From: Candidatus Nanohalarchaeota archaeon
GTDB lineage: Archaea; EX4484-52; JAADEF01
Reading direction: 5' to 3'
DNA: 5,814 bases
NCBI GenBank assembly: GCA_013153555.1
Contig: JAADEF010000056.1
Coordinates: forward strand, 1-5,814
This document shows positions 1 through 5,716 of the stretch, piece after piece (the first letter of the stretch is position 1; each line of letters opens with the position of its first letter). Both the position numbers and the translations under genes were made by a program. The notes beneath the pieces are model-generated. The model had not been told where the DNA came from and did not search any database. It saw only the letters and a list, made by a program, of their open reading frames with translations.

Positions 1-17
1 TATTTATTACTATGGAG

Positions 18-40
18 TATATAAAAATACATATATAAAA
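18..40 (+). promoter_or_regulatory. Two overlapping-range TATA-like elements upstream of nrdJ
   Basis: Two good archaeal TATA-box look-alikes lie here: TATATAAAAA from 18 and TATATAAAA at 32-40. A TATA box normally sits about 25 bp before the start of transcription, so these would place starts near 45-65 and give the reductase operon a 5' leader of roughly 90-110 nt that contains both NrdR-like boxes. The stretch is very AT-rich, so chance matches are easy. They could also serve a divergent gene left of the window. A third candidate lies between the NrdR boxes and is listed separately. Confidence 0.4.
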
Positions 41-63
41 CTTTAGCCATAGATATATCAACA

Positions 64-79
64 TACCAAGATGTTGTGT
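64..79 (+). promoter_or_regulatory. Putative NrdR box 1 (distal)
   Basis: The 16-bp site TACCAAGATGTTGTGT matches the bacterial NrdR-box consensus as I know it (ACACWATATATWGTGT) at 11 of 16 positions. The right half ATGTTGTGT is nearly perfect and the left half is degraded. Its core CAAGATGTTG differs by one base from the core of box 2. The two boxes start 32 bp apart, so they face the same side of the helix, as tandem NrdR boxes usually do. The gene for NrdR itself is in the operon below. A 6-bp inverted repeat, CAACAT (59-64) and ATGTTG (71-76), overlaps this box. Confidence 0.55.
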
Positions 80-85
80 AAAATC

Positions 86-96
86 CTTAAAAAATA
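86..96 (+). promoter_or_regulatory. Alternative TATA box between the two NrdR boxes
   Basis: CTTAAAAAATA fills much of the 16-bp linker between the two NrdR-like boxes. As a TATA box it would place the start of transcription near 112-120, leaving a leader of about 35-45 nt before nrdJ. This would also make box 2 cover the region between TATA box and start, so that NrdR bound to both boxes would exclude TBP/TFB. The match to an archaeal TATA box is weaker than at 18-40, but the geometry makes more regulatory sense. This is inference from layout only. Confidence 0.3.
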
Positions 97-111
97 CACA
101 ATATGTTGTTG
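96..111 (+). promoter_or_regulatory. Putative NrdR box 2 (proximal)
   Basis: The 16-bp site ACACAATATGTTGTTG matches the NrdR-box consensus ACACWATATATWGTGT at 13 of 16 positions. The left half ACACAATAT is perfect. The inner part ACAA-TATG-TTGT is a 4+4 inverted repeat. With box 1 it forms a tandem pair at 32 bp, the spacing commonly found for NrdR operators upstream of ribonucleotide reductase genes. The site lies 44 bp before the nrdJ start codon. Confidence 0.65.
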
Positions 112-141
112 TTACCACATAATCGTTTTATTTTTAAAATT

Positions 142-149
142 GGGGGGGG
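142..149 (+). promoter_or_regulatory. Unusual poly-G ribosome binding site of nrdJ
   Basis: A run of eight G residues sits five nucleotides before the ATG of nrdJ, where a Shine-Dalgarno sequence is expected. It can pair with the CCUCC anti-Shine-Dalgarno sequence through G-C and G-U pairs. The other two clear sites in the window use the canonical GGAGGTG or GAGGTGAT, so this one is atypical. It fixes the start at 155. A G8 tract in such AT-rich DNA could vary in length by slippage, or its length could be a sequencing error. Confidence 0.6.
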
Positions 150-154
150 CATAA

Positions 155-2689
155 ATGTCTGAACTACAAGCCAAAGAAAATTTTGAGCAAAAAATAAATA
201 AAATGTTCTCATATAAAAGCAAGTTAAGAAGGTTAATATCTGAAGAAAGAATAGAAGCATACAAAAAAACATATCTTAAAATGCTTGAACTATTAAAGAA
301 AGGTTTATTACCTAGTCATCCTGATTATTTAGGAGGTAGTGAATTAGCGGAAAGCATTTACAAAAAGAAATATTACTTAAAAGATGTAAATGGTGAGCTA
401 ATAGAAACAAAGCCAGAACTTTTATTTATTAGAGTGGCATCATATTTAGCATCTACGGAAAAAGATGAAAATAAAAGATTAGAATATGCTAAAAGCTATT
501 ATATGCTCATGTATGAAGGAAAGTTTTTGCCAGGAGGTAGAGTATTAGCAGGAGCAGGAGACTTATTTAGGTTAAAAACCTTGGCAAACTGCTTTGTTTC
601 TGCAATACATGACGACAGCATAGAAGCCATTTATCAAGCAGCATATGAAGCAGCACGTACTTATTCTTATGGTGGTGGTATAGGTATAGATTTATCTGTT
701 TTAAGGCCTAAGGACACGGTTGTGCATAATGCTGCAGATAAATCCACAGGAGCGGTAAGTTTTGCAGAGCTTTATTCTATGACAACTGGCCTCATAGGGC
801 AAAGCGGTAGAAGAGGAGCGTTAATGATAACACTACATATAAAACACCCAGACATTATAGAATTCATAAAGATAAAGAAAAAACCAAACTGGACTACCGA
901 ACAAATAATCAACGAACTTAAAATGAAAGGCATCAATGATAAAAAGCTCCTTAAAGAAATAGAAAAAGCAGTAGTGGATAACACACAAGTAAGATTCGCA
1001 AACATCAGCATAAAAGTAACTGATGAATTCATGAAAGCAGTTGAAGAGCAAAATGAATACGGACCTGCAAAAATACTAGTATATAGGAAAAACTACAAAG
1101 GTGTTGTTTCAAAAGTTGAAAACTTCATTGATCAAAATTATAGCGTTGATATGCCTTCAAAAGATTTAAGCAAATATGAATTAGAAGGAACATTTGATGA
1201 CATAGATAAGCTTAACGGCTATTTAAAGGAAGCGTACAATGTGCAGGTAGAAGATGGAGAGCTTAACGACATAAACAAGAGAGATGTGTATGGGGATTAT
1301 GTGCTAGAACTCAAAGATAAAGATTATGATCTTGCCATAAAATATGCAGGAGATTTCCTTTTATATTTTGCCTCACCACAAGTAGGTGAAATAAAAAGAC
1401 TTGTTAAGGCACGAGAAATATGGGATTTATTTGTGGAAAGCAATTATAAAGCAGCAGAACCGGGTCTAATGTTTTGGAGTAGCATGACTCGGTACTCACC
1501 ATCTAATTATGTAGGCATACCTATAATAACTACTAATCCTTGTGGTGAAGTACCGTTAGAAGATGGAGGTTCCTGTAATTTAGGATCTGTGAATTTAAGC
1601 AGATTTGTTAAAAATCCTTACACTCCTGATGCTGAAATTGATGAAGAAGAGCTTAAAAGAGTTGTAAGGTTGGGAATAAGGCTAATGGATTCTGTAACTT
1701 CTTGGAATGAGATCCTTAACCCGTTGGAGAAGCAAAGAAGAGCATCTAAATTAACAAGAAGAATAGGTTTGGGAATAATGGGTATGGCAGATATGCTAAA
1801 TCAAATGAATCTTGCTTATGATAGCAGTAAAGCTTTGGCTTTAATAGATAGAGTAATGAGGATTATTGCTAATACTGCATATGATGCCTCTGCGGATTTA
1901 GCAGAAGAAAAAGGTAAAGCGCCAGTATTTGATTATGAAGCATACAGCAGAGGACCGTTCTTTAAAGAAGTATTAAGCACAGAAGTAAAAGAAAAAATAA
2001 GGAAAAAAGGATTGAGAAATATTGCTTTATTATCTATAGCACCCACAGGTACGTTATCCAACATAGTTTTAGGGTTCGTATACAACAATAAACACTACAT
2101 AGGTGTTAGTGGAGGTATAGAGCCGGTATTTGCTTTATATTATACAAGAAGGTCAGAAACTGTTGAGAGAAACAAATTTTTCAAAGTATTTCATCCACCA
2201 GTTCAAGCATACATAGATATGCATGGACTTAATGACAAAATACAAGATGCAAAAAACGAAGAAGAACTTAAAAAGATACTTCCTTCTCATTTCTTCAGAA
2301 CAGCACATCACATAGATCCATTTAGAAGGGTAGAGATACAGGCAGTGTGTCAAAAATATGTAGATCACAGCATTTCCTCTACCATTAATTTGCCAGAAGA
2401 CATAGAACCCGAAGTAATAAGCAATCTATATATTCACGCGTGGAAAATGGGTTTAAAAGGTGTTACTATTTACCGAGATGGAAGCAGGTTTCCTGTGTTA
2501 AGCGTAGAAGGTAAACAAACCGAATTCCAAAAATTCAAAGATAAAGAGTATGTTGTTAAAGACAAAGATGGAAACGAGTTGGTGCTTAAAGGAGATGATG
2601 TAATCGTGCTACCTGATGGCACATTAACAACTCTCTACCATGCCATAAAAAAAGGTTTGATAAGCTTAGATCAAATAGCGGAGGTGTAA
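155..2689 (+). CDS. nrdJ: Class II (adenosylcobalamin-dependent) ribonucleotide reductase, catalytic subunit of a split enzyme
   Basis: This 844-residue cytoplasmic enzyme reduces ribonucleotides to deoxyribonucleotides, using a thiyl radical made from coenzyme B12. Visible hallmarks are PGGR (126-129), ANCF with redox Cys146, NPCGE (461-465) with the radical Cys463 flanked by Asn461 and Glu465, the partner Cys474 in SCNLGSVNLS, and APTGTLS (629-635). The 11-residue gap from Cys463 to Cys474 is as in Thermotoga NrdJ. The core ends near YRDGSR (773-778). The TSCPD domain and C-terminal thiols that normally follow are absent and encoded by the next gene. Residues 784-844 form a small extra tail containing VLPDGT. 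No ATP-cone (KRDG-type motif) is seen at the N terminus, where residues 1-60 look helical and charged. About 130 extra residues lie between Cys146 and Cys463, mostly at 300-415. The start is ATG after a G8 ribosome binding site. No nrdB-like gene is near, which also favours class II. Confidence 0.93.
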   Translation: MSELQAKENFEQKINKMFSYKSKLRRLISEERIEAYKKTYLKMLELLKKGLLPSHPDYLGGSELAESIYKKKYYLKDVNGELIETKPELLFIRVASYLASTEKDENKRLEYAKSYYMLMYEGKFLPGGRVLAGAGDLFRLKTLANCFVSAIHDDSIEAIYQAAYEAARTYSYGGGIGIDLSVLRPKDTVVHNAADKSTGAVSFAELYSMTTGLIGQSGRRGALMITLHIKHPDIIEFIKIKKKPNWTTEQIINELKMKGINDKKLLKEIEKAVVDNTQVRFANISIKVTDEFMKAVEEQNEYGPAKILVYRKNYKGVVSKVENFIDQNYSVDMPSKDLSKYELEGTFDDIDKLNGYLKEAYNVQVEDGELNDINKRDVYGDYVLELKDKDYDLAIKYAGDFLLYFASPQVGEIKRLVKAREIWDLFVESNYKAAEPGLMFWSSMTRYSPSNYVGIPIITTNPCGEVPLEDGGSCNLGSVNLSRFVKNPYTPDAEIDEEELKRVVRLGIRLMDSVTSWNEILNPLEKQRRASKLTRRIGLGIMGMADMLNQMNLAYDSSKALALIDRVMRIIANTAYDASADLAEEKGKAPVFDYEAYSRGPFFKEVLSTEVKEKIRKKGLRNIALLSIAPTGTLSNIVLGFVYNNKHYIGVSGGIEPVFALYYTRRSETVERNKFFKVFHPPVQAYIDMHGLNDKIQDAKNEEELKKILPSHFFRTAHHIDPFRRVEIQAVCQKYVDHSISSTINLPEDIEPEVISNLYIHAWKMGLKGVTIYRDGSRFPVLSVEGKQTEFQKFKDKEYVVKDKDGNELVLKGDDVIVLPDGTLTTLYHAIKKGLISLDQIAEV
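2680..2686 (+). promoter_or_regulatory. Shine-Dalgarno site inside the end of nrdJ
   Basis: GGAGGTG overlaps the last codons of nrdJ, just before its TAA, and lies six nucleotides before a GTG codon at 2693. This strong site supports the GTG as the real start of the downstream gene and suggests that ribosomes finishing nrdJ re-initiate there, which would keep the two reductase subunits in step. Confidence 0.8.
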
Positions 2690-2692
2690 AAA

Positions 2693-3514
2693 GTGGTTAT
2701 AAAATTAGATCCTGCAGAGGTTAGCATCAAAGAGCTAAAAGAGGTTTCAAAAGAGGAAAAAACCCTAACTCATGAGAAGAACACAGTTAAAAGCAATAAA
2801 AAAGAAAACCATAATGAAAAAAAAGAGGTAGCTTTAAAGCCCAAGTCCAGACCCTATGTCCTTAACGCCAAAGTTTATAAGTTGAAAAGCAATTTTGTTA
2901 AGAACAGCATATTCATTACTTTGGGTTATATAGAAGAAGATGGAAAAAACAGACCTTATGAGATATTTATTAACAGCAAAGATTTGAGTAAAGCTGCAGA
3001 ATTCGCAGTACTTACAAGGCTAATATCTGCCATATTTAGAAAAACACACGATCCATCATTCATTTTAGAAGAACTAAAAAGCATTCACGATCCTAATGGA
3101 GGCTATTTTAAAAATGGTAAGTACATACACAGCCTTTATGCTGAAATAGCCGATGTAATGGAAGAATTTTTTGTAGATATTGGTCTGCTTAAAAAAGAAT
3201 CAGATAAAACGCTGTTAGAATTCAGCGTACCACCTTTAAATATCAAAGCAGTCAATACATCCAAACCAATACAAGAAAAATCCGCTTCATCAGGAAGTAA
3301 AATAGAAAAAATACAGCAAGCATTGCCTATAAAAGCAGTAAATAGTGACCCTTTGTTAAATAGGGGAAACGAAGAAGTAAGCAACGAACCGCAACTATTA
3401 GATGCAGGCGAGCAATTTAAGATATGTCCTCAATGTAATATGAAAACCTTAAAAGTTGAAGAAGGATGCTTTGTCTGCATGAATTCAGAATGTAATTACA
3501 GCAAATGTGATTAA
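2693..3514 (+). CDS. nrdJb: Class II ribonucleotide reductase C-terminal subunit: TSCPD domain plus cysteine-rich redox tail
   Basis: This 273-residue protein carries the part missing from the end of NrdJ. Residues 1-50 are Lys/Glu-rich and low in complexity. Residues 52-166 fit a TSCPD domain, with RPYVLNAKVYKL, an ITLGYIEEDG strand, RPYEIFINS, and LTRLISAIFR followed by helices ending near 165. Residues 170-240 look like a flexible linker, with the motif IKAVN occurring twice (184-188, 213-217). The end holds six cysteines: Cys245, Cys248, Cys259, Cys262, Cys267 and Cys272, in the pattern CPQC, GCFVC, SEC, SKC. In one-piece NrdJ proteins this tail holds a zinc ribbon and the cysteine pair that re-reduces the active-site disulfide. 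The likely role is therefore to act in trans on the catalytic subunit, as in the NrdJa/NrdJb enzyme of Pseudomonas. The start is GTG, three nucleotides after the nrdJ stop and supported by GGAGGTG. The domain assignment is by motif reading. Confidence 0.85.
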   Translation: MVIKLDPAEVSIKELKEVSKEEKTLTHEKNTVKSNKKENHNEKKEVALKPKSRPYVLNAKVYKLKSNFVKNSIFITLGYIEEDGKNRPYEIFINSKDLSKAAEFAVLTRLISAIFRKTHDPSFILEELKSIHDPNGGYFKNGKYIHSLYAEIADVMEEFFVDIGLLKKESDKTLLEFSVPPLNIKAVNTSKPIQEKSASSGSKIEKIQQALPIKAVNSDPLLNRGNEEVSNEPQLLDAGEQFKICPQCNMKTLKVEEGCFVCMNSECNYSKCD

Positions 3515-3515
3515 A

Positions 3516-3968
3516 ATGCGTTGTCCCTTTTGCGGTCATGAAGAAACACGAGTTATAGATTCGCGCTACACAGATGACATGAAAGTTATAAGAAGGCGGA
3601 GGGTTTGTGAAGAATGTGGAAAGCGCTTTACAACTTACGAGCGTGCAGATCTTAACATTCTTGTGATTAAAAGAGATGGTAGAAGAGAAGAGTTCAGAAT
3701 AGAAAAAATCATAGAAGGTATTAAGAAGGCAACTCAAAAAAGGCCGGTTTCTTTAGAAGAAATAGAGAAAATCGCTGAGAGTGTGGAACAAGATTTAAGA
3801 GATCGCAACTTAAAAGAAATACCTAGCGAGGATATAGGTAGAGAGGTTATGCGAAGATTGAAAAGCTTAGACAGTGTTGCATATGTGCGATTTGCATCAG
3901 TTTATATGCGCTTCAATGATTTAGAAGAATTCAAAAGGATCATTGAGGAAGCGGAAAAAGAAAATTAG
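3516..3968 (+). CDS. nrdR: Transcriptional repressor NrdR (zinc ribbon plus ATP-cone)
   Basis: This complete 150-residue NrdR is a nucleotide-sensing repressor of ribonucleotide reductase genes. The zinc ribbon has Cys3, Cys6, Cys31 and Cys34 in CPFC and CEEC, with VIDSR (14-17 region) and the RRRRVCEECGKRFTTYER block typical of the DNA-binding part. Residues 46-136 form the ATP-cone, with VIKRDGRREEF (50-60), which binds ATP or dATP. I chose the ATG at 3516, one nucleotide after the stop of the upstream gene, because it gives the family's usual MRCPFC start. A GTG at 3507 would add three residues and overlap the upstream gene. Neither start has a clear Shine-Dalgarno site, so translation is probably coupled. 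NrdR is nearly universal in bacteria and sparse in archaea. Two matching operator-like boxes upstream of nrdJ suggest it represses its own operon. Confidence 0.95.
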   Translation: MRCPFCGHEETRVIDSRYTDDMKVIRRRRVCEECGKRFTTYERADLNILVIKRDGRREEFRIEKIIEGIKKATQKRPVSLEEIEKIAESVEQDLRDRNLKEIPSEDIGREVMRRLKSLDSVAYVRFASVYMRFNDLEEFKRIIEEAEKEN

Positions 3969-4013
3969 AAATGAAATTCATCAATGAGTTTGCACACTAA
4001 AATTAGCAAAAGT
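3969..4013. other. Convergent intergenic gap between nrdR and archease
   Basis: These 45 bases separate two genes that point at each other. They hold an 11-bp perfect palindrome ATGAAATTCAT (3971-3981), too tight to form a hairpin, and a weak inverted repeat TTTGC (3989-3993) with GCAAA (4006-4010). No oligo-T run like that after 5711 is seen on either strand, so I cannot assign a terminator, and the two transcripts may overlap. Confidence 0.5.
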
Positions 4014-4433
4014 TCAAATATCTAATACTACTTCTGCATACCACTTGCCCTGCTTTTCTTCAACTTTAACACGGTGATAAGTTGCAGCTTTAGGAATGGC
4101 TCCTTTTAAAGGATGTTTTTGCGGGTTGTAAAGAATTCCTTGAAGTATTAGCTCTGCAACAGATCCTTGAACGTTAAACGACTTGATTTTCCACAAAATC
4201 TGCTGATGAACTTCAAAATTATAAAGAAGCTCGTTAAGGTAAGAAACAGCTAAATCTGCATAGTCTTCATATTCTATTTGCATAGATTGTGTTATGCGAA
4301 CATCTTCTTTTAAAAAATCAATTTCTAAAAAAAAGTAAAAGAAACCTTTTGCCAATTCCTCTAAAAGTTCTTTGAAAGAATTCGCCTCTGCATAAAGCAC
4401 AACATCAGCAGTATGTTCTTTATAACCATACAT
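4014..4433 (-). CDS. Archease (RtcB tRNA-ligase cofactor)
   Basis: This 139-residue protein is a full-length archease. The family helps the RtcB RNA ligase through repeated GTP-dependent guanylylation and metal use during tRNA splicing, and has been linked to tRNA methyltransferase solubility in archaea. Visible family features are the N-terminal GYKEHTADVVLYAEA with His7 and Asp10, the central DYADLAVSYLNELLYNFEVH block (57-76), KAATYHRVKVEE (115-126), and the C-terminal AEVVLDI ending with conserved Asp138. The acidic residues are the expected metal ligands. RtcB is not in the window. The gene stands alone on the minus strand, converging on nrdR and diverging from the CBS gene. The ATG at 4431-4433 begins the canonical N terminus and has no Shine-Dalgarno sequence before it, so the mRNA is probably leaderless. 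Confidence 0.92.
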   Translation of the reverse strand: MYGYKEHTADVVLYAEANSFKELLEELAKGFFYFFLEIDFLKEDVRITQSMQIEYEDYADLAVSYLNELLYNFEVHQQILWKIKSFNVQGSVAELILQGILYNPQKHPLKGAIPKAATYHRVKVEEKQGKWYAEVVLDI

Positions 4434-4445
4434 ATGTTTGGCTTG

Positions 4446-4463
4446 TTTATAAATATTTTAAAA
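4446..4463. promoter_or_regulatory. Divergent TATA region between archease and the CBS gene
   Basis: TTTATAAATA (4446-4455) followed by TTTTAAAA (4456-4463) lies in the 69-bp gap between two divergent genes. Read rightward, the first element predicts transcription starting near 4475, giving the CBS gene a leader of about 25-30 nt that just includes its Shine-Dalgarno site. Read leftward, the second element lies about 25-30 bp before the archease ATG, which fits a leaderless transcript. Both elements are close to palindromic, so a shared promoter core is possible. Confidence 0.5.
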
Positions 4464-4491
4464 GTTTAGCAGTTTTAGTAGTATTAGGTTT

Positions 4492-4499
4492 GAGGTGAT
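4492..4499 (+). promoter_or_regulatory. Strong Shine-Dalgarno site of the CBS gene
   Basis: GAGGTGAT is an extended complement to the archaeal 16S rRNA 3' end and lies three nucleotides before the ATG at 4503. It settles the start codon and contrasts with the leaderless-looking archease on the other side of the same intergenic region. Confidence 0.8.
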
Positions 4500-4502
4500 A
4501 AT

Positions 4503-5711
4503 ATGAAAGTAAAAGACATTATGAATGAAAATGTTCATTATGTATATGATGATGAGTATTTGTCAAAAGCTTTGGGAATCATGAAAGAAAAAAATGTAAA
4601 AGCATTAGTAGTGTTAGATAGAAAAGGCAACTACAAAGGTATGATTACTGAAAGACGCATCCACAAATCATATGTGGATCCGAGCTCTACTCGTGTAAGA
4701 TCTCTATTAATGAAAGCTCCTGTGCTATCTCCAGAAGACGAAGTTGAAAAAGCAGCACATCTAATGTTTCACACAGACTTTTTCAACTTACCTGTAAAAG
4801 ACGAAGAAGGAAAAGTAGTAGGAACTGTAAACAACAAAGACCTGATTGAGGCATATTTCAAAGAAAATCCTGAATTAGGTAAAATGCAGGTTAAAGATGT
4901 TATGACAGAGGAAGTAGTGACGCTTAATCCATCTGACAGCATAGCAAAAGCATTAAGCCTATTTAGAGAGCACGGATTTACTAGGGCGCCTGTGGTGGAT
5001 AGCGAAGGAAGGCTTTTAGGATTAGTCACACTACACGATATTGTGGTAACATTCTTAAAACCAAAAACAAGACCTCAAAAATCAAATGTTGGAAAAGAAA
5101 AAGTGCATGTTTTAAGAAATCCTGTAAAAGCCATAATGGAAACCGCGGTTATAACTGCATACCCTAATGATACATTATTAGAAGCGATTCAAAAAATGAA
5201 AGAATACAACATATCAAGTTTAATAGTAGTCGGTGATAAAAACGAATTATTAGGCATTATAACGGATAAAGATATGTTAGAAGTAGTTGCTTCCGCATAT
5301 CAAGAAGAAGAGAGATTCAAAGTAATGTACTCTTTGGCAGGAGATGTAAGAGATTTAGATAAAGACGAACTAGAAGAAAGCTTAAAGAATGTGAAGGAAT
5401 TCTTTGAAAAGTATGCAGAATATTTAGGATCAGGAAACATTTATGTCTACATCAAGGAGCATGAAGAGAAGTTTAGAGGTGTGCCACTTTATCATGTTAG
5501 GATTAGAGCTTCCACCGAAAGAGGTTTATTTGTAGTTACAGGAGAAACTTGGGGTCTATATAATGCCATCGGAAGGGCGTTAAAAAGAATGAGAGAGCAA
5601 ATAGAGTATAAAAAAGCATTAGATAAAGATCCATATGAAGGATTGAAACGCTTGATTAAAGAAGTAAGCGATAAAACAACTTTGCCTGTAATAAGAAACA
5701 TTCAAGATTAA
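4503..5711 (+). CDS. Four-CBS-domain protein with C-terminal HPF/RaiA-like domain, possible ribosome hibernation factor
   Basis: The 402-residue soluble protein has four CBS modules: about 1-55, 63-118, 128-185 and 206-264, each with a KVKDIM-type start and a closing G-[IV]-[TV] segment. CBS modules pair to bind adenine nucleotides. The ribose-contacting TxxD motif is intact in CBS3 (Thr176-Asp179) and CBS4 (Thr254-Asp257), altered in CBS2 (Asn110, Asp113) and lost in CBS1 (Arg52 for Asp). Residues 270-372 form a separate alpha/beta domain: strand FKVMYS, a helix over 287-308, strand NIYVYIKEH, strand YHVRIRAS, strand LFVVTGE, then a helix with YNAIGRALKRMREQI and a basic end. This order and the G...Y.AI...L.R...Q pattern resemble HPF/RaiA (S30AE) ribosome-hibernation proteins. 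My inference is a ribosome-binding factor switched by nucleotide level. The CBS call is firm and the hibernation role tentative. The start ATG has a strong Shine-Dalgarno site, and a tRNA gene follows 27 bp later. Confidence 0.8.
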   Translation: MKVKDIMNENVHYVYDDEYLSKALGIMKEKNVKALVVLDRKGNYKGMITERRIHKSYVDPSSTRVRSLLMKAPVLSPEDEVEKAAHLMFHTDFFNLPVKDEEGKVVGTVNNKDLIEAYFKENPELGKMQVKDVMTEEVVTLNPSDSIAKALSLFREHGFTRAPVVDSEGRLLGLVTLHDIVVTFLKPKTRPQKSNVGKEKVHVLRNPVKAIMETAVITAYPNDTLLEAIQKMKEYNISSLIVVGDKNELLGIITDKDMLEVVASAYQEEERFKVMYSLAGDVRDLDKDELEESLKNVKEFFEKYAEYLGSGNIYVYIKEHEEKFRGVPLYHVRIRASTERGLFVVTGETWGLYNAIGRALKRMREQIEYKKALDKDPYEGLKRLIKEVSDKTTLPVIRNIQD

Positions 5712-5716
5712 AATTC

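Noticed and set aside
59..76. Inverted repeat CAACAT/ATGTTG with 6-bp spacer as an independent operator or RNA hairpin
   Set aside because: It overlaps NrdR box 1 and is only 6 bp of AT-rich pairing. The box pair with fixed 32-bp spacing explains the region better, though the repeat remains visible.
1..154. Cobalamin riboswitch ahead of the B12-dependent reductase
   Set aside because: The leader is short and AT-rich with no B12-box-like conserved sequence and no extended stem structure.
1055..1399. Intein or mobile insertion in nrdJ, a gene often hit by inteins
   Set aside because: The extra segment is too short for a typical intein, begins with no Cys or Ser splice residue, lacks a His-Asn-Cys/Ser/Thr end and has no LAGLIDADG-like motif. 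It reads as an ordinary in-frame protein insertion.
3240..3345. Coding tandem repeat in the small reductase subunit, IKAVN occurring twice
   Set aside because: Only five residues are shared and the surrounding codons differ, so it is probably a chance feature of a low-complexity linker.
3507..3515. GTG at 3507 as the nrdR start
   Set aside because: It would add Met-Ile-Lys before the canonical MRCPFC and overlap the upstream gene by 8 nt, with no ribosome binding site to favour it. ATG 3516 fits the family start.
3971..4010. Factor-independent terminator in the nrdR-archease gap
   Set aside because: The 11-bp palindrome has a one-base centre and the other repeat has only 5 pairs with a 12-nt loop. 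Neither is followed by a T run.
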